Positions 1 to 9,157 of a stretch of DNA of 64,000 nt are shown here, piece after piece. The position numbers were made by a program, and so were the translations under genes. The notes beneath the pieces are model-generated. The model saw only the letters and a program-made list of their open reading frames with translations, did no database searches and was not told the origin of the DNA. Numbering within the stretch: position 1 is the stretch's first letter; each line of letters opens with the position of its first letter. Source of the DNA: Bacteroidota bacterium (lineage in GTDB: Bacteria; Bacteroidota; Bacteroidia; Bacteroidales; F082); contig JAERTF010000041.1 of the NCBI GenBank assembly GCA_016845105.1, positions 28,750-92,749 of the forward strand, written 5' to 3'.

Positions 1-2772
1 CTCATCCGAAACTACAATGTTGGAATTTATCCTTACGGTTTCGGCAATGTATTCAGGATATGCCATCCTACATGCTGGGTCACCGATTAATACAAATTTT
101 TTGTCGTTTGCGGTTCCATATAATTTAGATTTACGAATAATATCACCAAATCTGGGGTATTCACCATCTATTTTTTTAAACATATTATTATTATAGATGG
201 CTTTGTTTAGTGCTAAATTGGAACCAGCAAATGTGGCTCTTGAGGTAGTAAACAATGAAACTGCACCACCTTTATCATTTAAAAAAACAAGTTCTCCGGC
301 CGATACTCTATTTGGGTCATCATATCGTGTAAACTCACATGTTGCAGTAATAAAAACAGCAAGTTTATCATAGTTTTGCCATGAAATTATATCTGGTATT
401 TGTACAATACGCTCATGCCCCAACCCTATTTCTCCACCGTGACCTGAATAATTAAAAATAAGAGTTCCTTTATTTATTCTTTCGTTGATTGCTTGATTAA
501 CGGCGGGTGCTGCTTGTCCACTTGGTGTTGATATTTGTTCATAAGCATCAGCATATATTTTACTTATGTTATAAACTTTATGGTCAGTTTCAATGATATT
601 AGATAATTCTTCAGCATCATCAAGATGCCTGTTGGAATCTCCATCATCAGCCACGAATGTAACCACATTACGCCAAGGCCCCATTACTTTAGATGTATTT
701 ACTGTATAATTAATTGTTTTATCAATTGCAGCACTAGCCTCAATCGAATTTGCCACAACAAAACGGCCAATTCCAATATCAACTAAATCATTTGCTAATT
801 CAACTCCTTCACCATCATCTAAAAAACCAAAATAATCATCCGAGGCAATTGACGAAACAATGTCAAGTGATTTTACCGACTCCCAGCAAGGTACAAAGTT
901 TGTATTGTCGGGTAATATATCTTTATAATCGTATGATGCATCACCAAAAAGTAGCAAATACTTTAATTCCTTTCCTGGATCACTGTCGTCGTAGAGCATC
1001 TTAGCAAAGTCACGTATCGCGGTAATATCTTGTCCTCCGGACGAAAACTCATTATACACTTTATCAATTGTGGTAACAAGTATACTCATATCTCCCATCG
1101 ACCTATGAAAATCCGCCAATTCTTCCGCTTCAGCAATAAAATCAGGATATGCTATTATAAGGTAATCAATATTTCTATAACTATGAAGGTTTTGATTGGG
1201 TACTACCTCAACAAATTCAGGCGTTAAAAAGGAGTTACCATTAAAGGCAATATATTCATGCAACGATGTAGCATCAGAATTAAATGTAAGACTGTTTGTT
1301 TGATGAGTTACAATAACTCTATATGGATTAACTGATGTTGTTATATCCCAAACCTCAATGTTTTGGGATGAATTAGAAAGCGTATACTGAGCTACATTAG
1401 CATTTTTCAAATCCTTTCTGAAAATTAACTGATCTCCGGTAAAACTTAGTGAGCGTTGAACATTTATTTCAAAATAATCCAAATACCCAACCGACGTACT
1501 TGAGCTTCTATTATAAACAGTGCTAACATCTAACTGGTCGCTTGTTGGAGCAAAACTAAATTCCAAAGTATCTCCTCGGGCATATGTATATCTATCTCCT
1601 GTGCTGAGAGGTTGAAATATTACGTTTCCACCAAGATCATTATTCATAAACACGCTAAAGGAACTAGCTGAATATGCACGAGAAGCAAAATACCCTCTGA
1701 AATATGCATTTTCAGAATTTTTTATGGTATTGGGAAAATCATAAGTAAAATCATATTCTGTAATATAGTCATAAATCTCTCCAAACCATGTTCTGCCAAT
1801 ACCTGCAAGATTTCTTTCATCAATTTCATGAACAATATAATCTGTAAAATTATTTACTTCTACATCTACAGTACCACCAGGAGGTTGCAGATTTTCAATT
1901 CTTTTTGCATTTTCTTTTGTGGATATAAAATAATATGAGAAATCCCTATAATAATTGGTATTATGATAAAATGCATTAGTTGAAGAGTTATAATTCCAAA
2001 CAACCGGTCCTTCTCCGTAAAAAAGGATGTAATCACCATTATCAAAACTACCATCATCTCCGCCAACAACTTGCATTGGGTTTTCGTATAAATCATCATA
2101 CCTGAACTCATCATTTTTTTCAGGTAATAAACCACCTCCATTACCAAATAGTGCAATTTTTGATGGGTGTACTGATACATCAAACCCCATTGATGATAAC
2201 TGTTCGTATGTTAGCTTATAAATACCGCTTTTATCTAGTCTTATTTTATACCAACTTCCATTACTTAAAACACTTGAATTAGCATAGATGGTTGCTTCGC
2301 GATCATTAGTTATATCTTCTAATACTTCAATTACGATATCAAAGTCAACAAGTTTTTCATAGGTAGATTTTTCTTCATTCCATCTAATAGGTATTAACTC
2401 TACTTGTGCCAATGGCTGTTTTCTGGATCTAATTATTCTAGCTTCAGCAATAACATCTGTTTTAATATATCCTCGATCTGATAAAAGAATTGACTCTTCC
2501 GGAGAAGTCTTAATATATTTTTCATTTTTCAAAGAAACATTCAAAATGGCTTCCGAAGTGTGGATTTTAAGTGATGTAAAAAACGTAGGTAACCCACTTG
2601 TTTCATGATAGTATGCACCTTCAAAAGAAAGCCTCTCAACAACTAATGCATTATCGCTAAACCTCTGAATATCTGACCAGTTAATTACTGAGTGTATTTC
2701 ATATTTCAGCGAATAACCTGATAATGACATAATCAATAATAGCAATATCAGAGTGATTTTTCGATTTAACAT
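1..2772 (-). CDS. porU: PorU, type IX secretion system sortase (partial, C-terminus outside window)
   Basis: Cell-surface C25 (gingipain-family) cysteine peptidase that in T9SS removes the C-terminal sorting signal of cargo and attaches cargo to lipopolysaccharide. The frame is open from an ATG at 2772 to the left edge (924 codons), so the gene is cut by the window. The protein starts with a Sec signal peptide (MLNRKITLILLLLIMSLSGY). Residues about 30-500 form the long N-terminal region typical of PorU. The peptidase C25 domain follows, with the catalytic His778 in NYSGHGGEIG and Cys812 in FITATCEFTR. Known PorU proteins are about 1150-1300 residues, so some 200-350 residues probably lie to the left. 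The gene is divergent from a PorP/SprF gene and a GldJ-like gene, matching the grouping of porU with gldJ in Flavobacterium. Both catalytic residues are intact, so it should be active. Confidence 0.94.
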   Translation of the reverse strand, partial: MLNRKITLILLLLIMSLSGYSLKYEIHSVINWSDIQRFSDNALVVERLSFEGAYYHETSGLPTFFTSLKIHTSEAILNVSLKNEKYIKTSPEESILLSDRGYIKTDVIAEARIIRSRKQPLAQVELIPIRWNEEKSTYEKLVDFDIVIEVLEDITNDREATIYANSSVLSNGSWYKIRLDKSGIYKLTYEQLSSMGFDVSVHPSKIALFGNGGGLLPEKNDEFRYDDLYENPMQVVGGDDGSFDNGDYILFYGEGPVVWNYNSSTNAFYHNTNYYRDFSYYFISTKENAKRIENLQPPGGTVDVEVNNFTDYIVHEIDERNLAGIGRTWFGEIYDYITEYDFTYDFPNTIKNSENAYFRGYFASRAYSASSFSVFMNNDLGGNVIFQPLSTGDRYTYARGDTLEFSFAPTSDQLDVSTVYNRSSSTSVGYLDYFEINVQRSLSFTGDQLIFRKDLKNANVAQYTLSNSSQNIEVWDITTSVNPYRVIVTHQTNSLTFNSDATSLHEYIAFNGNSFLTPEFVEVVPNQNLHSYRNIDYLIIAYPDFIAEAEELADFHRSMGDMSILVTTIDKVYNEFSSGGQDITAIRDFAKMLYDDSDPGKELKYLLLFGDASYDYKDILPDNTNFVPCWESVKSLDIVSSIASDDYFGFLDDGEGVELANDLVDIGIGRFVVANSIEASAAIDKTINYTVNTSKVMGPWRNVVTFVADDGDSNRHLDDAEELSNIIETDHKVYNISKIYADAYEQISTPSGQAAPAVNQAINERINKGTLIFNYSGHGGEIGLGHERIVQIPDIISWQNYDKLAVFITATCEFTRYDDPNRVSAGELVFLNDKGGAVSLFTTSRATFAGSNLALNKAIYNNNMFKKIDGEYPRFGDIIRKSKLYGTANDKKFVLIGDPACRMAYPEYIAETVRINSNIVVSDE

Positions 2773-2790
2773 AATCTTGAAATTAAGGAC

Positions 2791-2798
2791 CAAAGATA
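2791..2798 (-). promoter_or_regulatory. Possible -7 box (TATCTTTG) of porU
   Basis: On the minus strand TATCTTTG matches the Bacteroidota -7 consensus TAnnTTTG exactly and lies 19 bases before the porU ATG. No clear TTG -33 element is seen at the right distance, so this rests on one box only. Confidence 0.4.
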
Positions 2799-2970
2799 AT
2801 AGTATTGGTATTGTATCGTTTATTTGGTCATATAACGAACACAATACAGTTTTATTTTGTGACATTATGAATAGCCCGTATTTAAGAAAAAATTAACACT
2901 GATTCAAAATAATCAAGAAAAAGATCGTATAATTGTGCACTCAAAACTAGAACCAAAATTGTTGTACTGC

Positions 2971-3975
2971 ATGAGAACAAAAAATTGTTTTGTTATAATT
3001 GTACTTCTCCTCGTGATGTGGAATGTTGGTAAAGCTCAGGATCCCGAGTTTTCGCAGTATTATGCAAACCCTTTGTATTTAAACCCTGCCTATGCTGGTT
3101 CAACAGAATGTGGACGTTTAGGTCTAAATTACCGTAACCAATATCCATCATTGTCCAACGCATACGTTACCTATAACGTAAGCTACGATCAAAATCTTCC
3201 AGGAATTAATAGTGGTTTTGGAGTATTAGTTATGAACGATGCCCAGGGTGATGGAGGGCTAGTAAGAACATCAGTTGCAGCATATTATTCTTACAACCTA
3301 AGAGTAAGCAGCAATATGAATTTACGATTTGGTGTAAAAGGAGCATATTACCAAGAAAAACTAAACTGGGATAAGTTTATTTTTGCGAGTCAAATAGATC
3401 CTACAACGGGTAATGTTAGCCCCAACTCAGGAGAATCGCCACCATCAAAAGATAACATAAATACAGTAGATTTTGCTGCTGGAGCCATATTTAGTCATAC
3501 CGACAAATTTTTTGTTGGTGTTGCTGTTGATCACCTAACACAGCCTTCACTTTCATTTTATGATAATAGTGATAGTAAATTACCCATGAAGATTACAGTT
3601 AATGGTGGAGTTTTAATTAATGCCACAAATGGTGGATTAGGAGGTGGCAGAGGAAGTGATATTACAATCCAGCCCAATGTACTTTATATGCAACAGGAAA
3701 AATTTCACCAACTTAGTGCAGGTTTATATGTGAATAAATACCCATTTGTGTTGGGAACTTGGTTTAGACACAATTTTCAAAATCCTGACGCTGTAGTTGC
3801 CTTAGTTGGAATAACTTACAATAATTTAAGAATAGGATATAGTTACGATTTTACTGTCTCACAAGTAGGAGGAAAAGCCGGTGGCGCTCACGAAATTTCA
3901 TTTGCATGGGATTTTTGTTTGTATAAAGAGTCGGCAAGAAGACAAATTAGGGCAATAAAATCACCATCATTTTAG
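2971..3975 (+). CDS. PorP/SprF family type IX secretion membrane protein
   Basis: Outer-membrane beta-barrel of the PorP/SprF family, which in T9SS anchors the trans-envelope apparatus or exports adhesins such as SprB. The start at 2971 is preferred over an upstream GTG at 2935 because the signal peptide (MRTKNCFVIIVLLLVMWNVG, cleaved near KAQ) begins there. The family hallmark directly follows: QDPEFSQYYANPLYLNPAYA, with the usual NPA(Y/F)AG and YRNQ(Y/W)P elements. Length 334 residues is normal for the family, and the rest is made of alternating Gly/aromatic strands. It lies divergently from porU and 33 bases before the GldJ-like gene, so it is probably cotranscribed with the latter. Many Bacteroidota carry several PorP paralogues, so exact orthology to porP or sprF is not claimed. 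Confidence 0.9.
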   Translation: MRTKNCFVIIVLLLVMWNVGKAQDPEFSQYYANPLYLNPAYAGSTECGRLGLNYRNQYPSLSNAYVTYNVSYDQNLPGINSGFGVLVMNDAQGDGGLVRTSVAAYYSYNLRVSSNMNLRFGVKGAYYQEKLNWDKFIFASQIDPTTGNVSPNSGESPPSKDNINTVDFAAGAIFSHTDKFFVGVAVDHLTQPSLSFYDNSDSKLPMKITVNGGVLINATNGGLGGGRGSDITIQPNVLYMQQEKFHQLSAGLYVNKYPFVLGTWFRHNFQNPDAVVALVGITYNNLRIGYSYDFTVSQVGGKAGGAHEISFAWDFCLYKESARRQIRAIKSPSF

Positions 3976-4008
3976 TTATAAGAGAGAATTAAACAAAATA
4001 GAATCGAA

Positions 4009-5499
4009 ATGTTCAAAAACAGAAAGTGGTTTATTTTACTTACAGGAATTGCAACTGTTGCCATTATGGCGAGTTCATGCAAAAGCCACGAAAGATCGAA
4101 TACTACAGGCTGGGAATATAACAATCCCGAAAATGGAGGATTTGAAGTTGCCCAATCTGGCGACCAAATTACAGGTCCTGGGCTAGTACTTATCGAAGGT
4201 GGTACATTCACCATGGGTGCAACAAACGAAACACCATTTTACGAATGGGATAATGTTCCACGAAAGGTTACTGTAAGCAGTTTTTACATTGATCAAACAG
4301 AAGTGAGCAATTTGGCGTATCTGGAATATATTTTCTGGTTAAACAGAGTTTACGGTGAAAGTTATCCGATGGTAATACAAAATGCATTGCCAGATACACT
4401 TGTATGGAGAGATAGGCTAGCCTACAATGAACCATTGGTTCAAACATATTTCCGTCATCCTGCTTACCAAAGCTATCCGGTTGTTGGTGTAAGTTGGGTA
4501 CAAGCAAATGACTATGCATCATGGAGAAGTGACCGTGTTAATGAAGGACTCCTTATCGAAGCAGGAATATTAGATTTTGATCCTGATCAAAGGGATGAAA
4601 ATAACTTTAATACAGATGCATATCTAGCTGGTCAATACGAAGGCTTAGTTAAAGAAGGAAAAGCTGACCTTGATCCAAACGGAACAGGTGTTAGAAATGT
4701 TCGTTTTGAGGATGGGTTGATGTTACCTAACTATCGTTTACCAACCGAAGCCGAATGGGAATATGCTGCACTTGGGCTAATTGGAAATACACTTTATAAT
4801 AGAGTAGTTGAAAGAAGAACATATCCATGGAATGGAGATGGAGTACGTACAGATGAAACAAAATATTATGGAAGTTTTGTTGCTAACTTTAAAAGAGGAA
4901 CAGGTGATTACATGGGTGTTGCGGGTAACCTAAATGATGGTGCCAGTATTCCAGCACCAGTAGGTTCATATTGGCCAAACGATTATGGTTTATATAATAT
5001 GGCTGGTAATGTTAGCGAATGGGTGCTTGATGTTTACCGTCCAATGACCCCTGAATTTGTTTCTGATTTTAACCCATATCGTGGTAATATATTCAAAAAT
5101 AAACTACGCGACATGGATGGTGGTATTGCCGAAAAAGATAGCTTGGGTCGAATAATTGAAGTGGAAATAACAGCAGAAGAAGCTGCCTCTCGTAAAAATT
5201 ATCGTAAGGCTGATAATGTAAACTATCGTGATGGTGATTATCAATCAACCATTAGAGCTAACTGGCTTGATGGTGAAGAACAACTTGAGCAAAATTCTGA
5301 CAAAATGTATGACTATGGCGTAACTACCTTAATAAGCGATAAAGCCAGAGTTGTAAAAGGTGGATCATGGAATGATGGAGTTTACTACTTAAGCCCCGGA
5401 ACAAGAAGGTTCTTAAATGAAGATGAATCAGCATCAACAATTGGTTTTAGATGTGCAATGATTAGAGTAGGTAGCCCAATTCCAGGAAGAGGGTACTAA
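4009..5499 (+). CDS. gldJ: GldJ-like SUMF1/FGE-domain gliding/T9SS lipoprotein
   Basis: Outer-membrane lipoprotein with a formylglycine-generating-enzyme (SUMF1) fold; GldJ is needed for gliding and stabilises other Gld proteins in Flavobacterium. The signal peptide ends in lipobox MASSC, giving lipidated Cys24. The start of the mature protein (TGWEYNNPENGGFE) resembles GldJ. The FGE domain spans residues about 60-490, with GGTFTMGA near its start, LPTEAEWEYAA and NMAGNVSEWVLDVY in the middle, and KGGSWNDG...GFRCAMIR at the end. Length 496 residues suits GldJ/GldK. It follows the PorP-like gene by 33 bases and is closed by a strong terminator. It could instead be named GldK/PorK, since both share the fold; neighbourhood with porU favours GldJ. 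Confidence 0.82.
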   Translation: MFKNRKWFILLTGIATVAIMASSCKSHERSNTTGWEYNNPENGGFEVAQSGDQITGPGLVLIEGGTFTMGATNETPFYEWDNVPRKVTVSSFYIDQTEVSNLAYLEYIFWLNRVYGESYPMVIQNALPDTLVWRDRLAYNEPLVQTYFRHPAYQSYPVVGVSWVQANDYASWRSDRVNEGLLIEAGILDFDPDQRDENNFNTDAYLAGQYEGLVKEGKADLDPNGTGVRNVRFEDGLMLPNYRLPTEAEWEYAALGLIGNTLYNRVVERRTYPWNGDGVRTDETKYYGSFVANFKRGTGDYMGVAGNLNDGASIPAPVGSYWPNDYGLYNMAGNVSEWVLDVYRPMTPEFVSDFNPYRGNIFKNKLRDMDGGIAEKDSLGRIIEVEITAEEAASRKNYRKADNVNYRDGDYQSTIRANWLDGEEQLEQNSDKMYDYGVTTLISDKARVVKGGSWNDGVYYLSPGTRRFLNEDESASTIGFRCAMIRVGSPIPGRGY

Positions 5500-5514
5500 A
5501 GATATTAAAAATAC

Positions 5515-5539
5515 AAACCTGCCTTAGGCAGGCAGGTTT
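5515..5539 (+). repeat. Inverted repeat with CCTGCC/GGCAGG arms
   Basis: A 9-bp perfect stem (AAACCTGCC, 5515-5523, with GGCAGGTTT, 5531-5539) with loop TTAGGCA sits between the gldJ-like stop codon and the terminator hairpin. The extra GGCA in the loop makes alternative pairing possible. It may be a dispersed intergenic palindrome or part of a tandem-hairpin 3' end. Confidence 0.6.
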
Positions 5540-5540
5540 A

Positions 5541-5568
5541 CCCCGTTTTTATATAAACGGGGTTTTTT
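5541..5568 (+). terminator. Rho-independent terminator after the gldJ-like gene
   Basis: Perfect 8-bp stem CCCCGTTT (5541-5548) / AAACGGGG (5555-5562), loop TTATAT, followed by TTTTTTATT. It ends only 7 bases before the murF ATG, so murF needs its own start of transcription or read-through. Confidence 0.9.
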
Positions 5569-5574
5569 ATTGTT

Positions 5575-6861
5575 ATGAATATGATCACAAAGCTCTATAA
5601 CATTTTTTTAAATTCAGATGGTGTTTCTACAGATACACGAGAAGATGTAAATAACAAAATATTTTTTGCTCTTTCTGGAGATAACTTTAATGGAAATGTG
5701 TTTGCCAAAGATGCCTTGAAAAAAAGGGCAAAAGTTTGTGTTATCGACGATCCAGCTCACCTTGTAGATGAACGCACCATTCTTGTTCCTGATGTGCTAA
5801 GTGCATTGCAGGAATTAGCAACCTATCATCGTAAAAAAAATAAGGCAGTTATTCTTGCTATCACAGGATCAAACGGAAAAACTACCACAAAAGAGTTGAT
5901 ATCACAAGTATTAGCCAGCAGTTTTGATATAATATCAACCAAGGGTAATTTTAATAATCATATTGGTGTTCCATTAACACTTCTGTCAATAATACCCTCG
6001 ACGAAAATAGCTATTGTTGAAATGGGAGCAAATCATATTGGTGAAATAGGTCGACTATGCGAAATTGCCATGCCTGATATTGGTATTATTACAAATATTG
6101 GGAAAGCACATCTAGAGGGCTTTGGTTCATATGAAGGTGTAATTACTGCAAAAAATGAGTTATATGAATATCTAAAGGATAATCTTGGATTTGCAATAGT
6201 TAATAATGATGATGAATTACTAGTTAAGTTATCTAAAGATATATCCCAGATAACATATGGCATAAATAATGCTAATGTAGAAGGTGAAATTTTAGCTTCA
6301 AAGCCACACCTTAAATTGCTTTGGGGTTATAATAATAAAACTTATAAATGTAATAGCAGATTATATGGCAACTATAATTTCTACAATATAATGGCTGCTA
6401 TAACTACCGGCATTCAGTTCAATGTTCCCACGCGAGCTATCATCAATGCTATCGAAAGTTATATTCCCCAAAACAATCGTTCTCAGCAAATAAATACCAA
6501 TCGTAACAATGTGGTATTAGATGCGTATAATGCCAATCCGTTTAGTATGAATGAAGCAATTATGAGTTTTGCAAATAGTGAGTTTGAAAACCCATGGTTA
6601 TTGCTTGGCGATATGTTTGAATTGGGAAGCTACTCAGCACAGGAACACAGAGTAATTATTGAACTACTTCTGAAGTACAATTTTAAAAATGTGATTTTAA
6701 TAGGCAATGAATTTAACAAAGTTGATAACCATAAATATATATCATTTATAACATCTGATGATGCCATTGAATATCTCAAGGAAAACAAGATTTCAAACGC
6801 CGATATATTAATTAAAGGATCAAGGGGAATGAAACTTGAAAGATTATTAACTGCACTTTAG
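5575..6861 (+). CDS. murF: UDP-N-acetylmuramoyl-tripeptide--D-alanyl-D-alanine ligase
   Basis: Cytoplasmic ATP-dependent ligase that adds D-Ala-D-Ala to the UDP-MurNAc-tripeptide, the last soluble step of peptidoglycan precursor synthesis. The N-terminal domain carries STDTRE (residues 18-23), usual in MurE/MurF substrate binding. The ATP-binding loop ITGSNGKTTTKE has GSNGKTTT at residues 98-105. The central region has EMGANHIGEI and TNIGKAHLEGFGS, both Mur-ligase signatures, and the C-terminal domain has VLDAYNANPFSM and LLGDMFELG. Length 428 residues is normal. A second ATG two codons downstream is an equally possible start. It is followed after 19 bases by anmK, giving a cell-wall synthesis and recycling pair. 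Confidence 0.93.
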   Translation: MNMITKLYNIFLNSDGVSTDTREDVNNKIFFALSGDNFNGNVFAKDALKKRAKVCVIDDPAHLVDERTILVPDVLSALQELATYHRKKNKAVILAITGSNGKTTTKELISQVLASSFDIISTKGNFNNHIGVPLTLLSIIPSTKIAIVEMGANHIGEIGRLCEIAMPDIGIITNIGKAHLEGFGSYEGVITAKNELYEYLKDNLGFAIVNNDDELLVKLSKDISQITYGINNANVEGEILASKPHLKLLWGYNNKTYKCNSRLYGNYNFYNIMAAITTGIQFNVPTRAIINAIESYIPQNNRSQQINTNRNNVVLDAYNANPFSMNEAIMSFANSEFENPWLLLGDMFELGSYSAQEHRVIIELLLKYNFKNVILIGNEFNKVDNHKYISFITSDDAIEYLKENKISNADILIKGSRGMKLERLLTAL

Positions 6862-6880
6862 CTCATTAAAGTTATTCTTA

Positions 6881-7936
6881 TTGAAAACATTTAAAGCAAT
6901 AGGTATTATGTCGGGCAGTTCATTGGATGGACTTGATATTGCCTACTGTGAATTTCAATATGGTAGTAGCTGGCATTACAATATAATTGTATCAGAAACA
7001 ATTTCATATCCTGAGCACTGGTTAATTGCACTGAAAGATATGTCAGGTCAAAAAGGAGAAATACTAATTGAGTATGATATAAAATATGGTAATTACATAG
7101 CTGAACAGATTAATAGTTTTATCAACCAACACAAGCTTTACCCTGATATAATTAGCTCACATGGTCATACAGTTTTTCATAATCCTGACCTATCTTATAC
7201 TTTTCAGCTTGGACATGGACAAACAATAGCAACAAAAACAGGCTTCACGACAATAACAGATTTTAGGATTGGTGATATACTGCTTGAAGGACAGGGTGCT
7301 CCACTGGTTCCGATCGGTGATACCTTACTTTTTGGTGAATACGATTATTGCTTAAATATTGGTGGGATTGCTAATATATCATATGACCTTGAAGGTGAGA
7401 GGGTAGCCATGGATATATGCCCAGCAAACCAGTTGCTCAATCATCTGAGCTTGCAAATTGGAAAACCATATGATGAAAATGGAAGAATCGCTCAATTGGG
7501 CAAGATGAATTATAGCCTGTTTAATGCATTAAATAACCATCCTTTTTACTCACTACCCCATCCTAAATCTATGAGTAATCAATTAGTTTCCCAAACCTTT
7601 ATATCTATTGTAAACAAATCAAAAGCAAATGTTCAAGATAAGCTATATACTGTATGTAAACATATAGCTTATCAAATTAAAGAGATAGTAAAAAAAACAT
7701 CGGGTAAAAATATACTTATTACCGGAGGAGGAGCCCACAACAATTTTCTTGTGTCAGCAATCAATTATGAAACATTATTAAATGTAGTAGTCCCGATAAA
7801 TGACATTGTAGACTACAAAGAAGCATTGATTTTTGCCTTTATGGGTGTATTAAAATCAAATGGGGAGATAAATTGTTTAGCTTCTGCAACTGGAGCTAAT
7901 CGAAATAGTTCACTGGGTATAATTCATAGCCCTTAA
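6881..7936 (+). CDS. anmK: Anhydro-N-acetylmuramic acid kinase
   Basis: Kinase of peptidoglycan recycling that opens the 1,6-anhydro ring of anhydro-MurNAc and phosphorylates it to MurNAc-6-P. The N-terminus AIGIMSGSSLDGLDIAYCEF holds the ATP-binding MSG(T/S)SLDG motif with the catalytic Asp; TDFRIGDILLEGQGAPLVP and GGIANIS are further family signatures, and ITGGGAHN lies near the C-terminus. Length about 351 residues is slightly short but complete. The start appears to be TTG at 6881: the next ATG (6909) would begin at MSG and remove the first beta strand before the phosphate-binding loop. It lies 19 bases after murF on the same strand, so the two are probably one operon. Confidence 0.92.
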   Translation: MKTFKAIGIMSGSSLDGLDIAYCEFQYGSSWHYNIIVSETISYPEHWLIALKDMSGQKGEILIEYDIKYGNYIAEQINSFINQHKLYPDIISSHGHTVFHNPDLSYTFQLGHGQTIATKTGFTTITDFRIGDILLEGQGAPLVPIGDTLLFGEYDYCLNIGGIANISYDLEGERVAMDICPANQLLNHLSLQIGKPYDENGRIAQLGKMNYSLFNALNNHPFYSLPHPKSMSNQLVSQTFISIVNKSKANVQDKLYTVCKHIAYQIKEIVKKTSGKNILITGGGAHNNFLVSAINYETLLNVVVPINDIVDYKEALIFAFMGVLKSNGEINCLASATGANRNSSLGIIHSP

Positions 7937-7943
7937 ATAAGAA

Positions 7944-7982
7944 AGTGGGCAGGCAATCTATCCAGAAATTACCTGGCCCACT
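7944..7982. terminator. Imperfect hairpin between convergent anmK and gap
   Basis: AGTGGGC-AGG (7944-7953) pairs with CCT-G-GCCCACT (7972-7982), a 10-bp stem with one bulged G and an 18-base loop. It lies in the 71-base gap between two convergent genes, where a shared terminator is expected, but neither side has a good T-tract. Confidence 0.4.
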
Positions 7983-8007
7983 AACCACCAAACTAACTCA
8001 AAAATTA

Positions 8008-9015
8008 TTATAAATTAAATAGGTCAATCATGTCAACAACACGACATGAGTATCCCCATTCATTATCATACCACGATAATACCTTTACTGTCTTTCCTTG
8101 AACCATTAAACTTTCAACATCGTAAATTGAAGAGTGGTCATTATGTATAATATCAACACTTACAATCGGATCTTCCTGATATTCTAATATACCTTTCATA
8201 GGACCTTCCGCAGCTTCTTTCATTGCAGCATTTATTTCATCTTTTGATGCCTCGGTTTTTAAATTCACAACTAAATCTACCAATGATCCGGTTGGAGTTG
8301 GAATTCGGATTGCCATACCATCTAATTTTCCATTTAAATCAGGAATAACTTTTCCAACTGCTTTAGCAGCACCTGTGGTCGTTGGAATTTGACTTACTGC
8401 TGCTGAACGTGCTCTTCTTAAATCAGAATGAGGAGCATCAAGAATGCGCTGATCATTTGTATATGCATGGATGGTGGTCATTAAACCATTTTCAATTCCA
8501 AACCTATCGTTTAATACTTTTGCAACCGGTGCCAGGCAGTTTGTAGTGCAAGAAGCATTTGATACACATTGATCATCATCCTGCAACTCATCATCATTTA
8601 CACCAATCACAATCATCCTGTCAATTTGATCCTTGGCAGGCACTGTTAGAATAACTTTTTTGGCACCATTTTTAAGATGATCTCCATAACCACCTTTATT
8701 GCTTTCTTTCATTCTAAAAATACCTGTTGCTTCAATTACAACATCGGGAGTTTCTCCCCAACTTATATCAATGGGTAAACGTTCAGCGCTTACTTTAATT
8801 TCTCTTCCATTAACAATTAAGCTGTTTTCGTTATATGTAACTTTACCATTAAATTTACCTTGTGTTGAATCGTATTTAAGTAGATGTGCGAGTGTTTTTG
8901 TGTCAGTTAAATCATTTATACCAACAACTTCCATATTGTCTTTTTCTTCAACAAGTTTAAATACGTTGCGTCCGATACGTCCAAATCCGTTGATTCCAAT
9001 TTTAATTTTAGTCAT
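8008..9015 (-). CDS. gap: Glyceraldehyde-3-phosphate dehydrogenase (type I)
   Basis: Glycolytic/gluconeogenic enzyme that oxidises glyceraldehyde-3-phosphate to 1,3-bisphosphoglycerate with NAD(P). The start is placed at the ATG at 9015, giving MTKIKIGINGFGRIGRNVFK; a longer reading frame upstream adds 16 non-conserved residues. The NAD-binding GINGFGRIGR is at residues 7-16, and the active-site motif SNASCTTNC has the catalytic Cys at residue 156. Length 335 residues is standard. It stands alone on the minus strand, divergent from the dikinase-like gene and convergent with anmK. Confidence 0.96.
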   Translation of the reverse strand: MTKIKIGINGFGRIGRNVFKLVEEKDNMEVVGINDLTDTKTLAHLLKYDSTQGKFNGKVTYNENSLIVNGREIKVSAERLPIDISWGETPDVVIEATGIFRMKESNKGGYGDHLKNGAKKVILTVPAKDQIDRMIVIGVNDDELQDDDQCVSNASCTTNCLAPVAKVLNDRFGIENGLMTTIHAYTNDQRILDAPHSDLRRARSAAVSQIPTTTGAAKAVGKVIPDLNGKLDGMAIRIPTPTGSLVDLVVNLKTEASKDEINAAMKEAAEGPMKGILEYQEDPIVSVDIIHNDHSSIYDVESLMVQGKTVKVLSWYDNEWGYSCRVVDMIDLFNL

Positions 9016-9077
9016 AACTATAGTATTAAGTTTATTCAATATGATAAGGCAAAATATACTCAATATAATTTTATCCT

Positions 9078-9085
9078 TACCTTTG
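9078..9085 (+). promoter_or_regulatory. Possible -7 box (TACCTTTG) for the dikinase-like gene
   Basis: Exact match to TAnnTTTG, 73 bases before the ATG at 9158 in the gap-dikinase divergent spacer. No TTG is found 17-21 bases upstream, so only the -7 element supports it. Confidence 0.4.
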
Positions 9086-9157
9086 TGAGAATTACCTCAT
9101 TTGTTAAAGGCAAAATTAAGCTAAAAAAACTATCAATGTTTTCCACTCATCATCAAT

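Noticed and set aside
750..2183. Open frames on both strands inside porU
   Set aside because: They overlap a continuous 924-codon PorU frame with signal peptide and catalytic motifs, and their products have no domain or start features.
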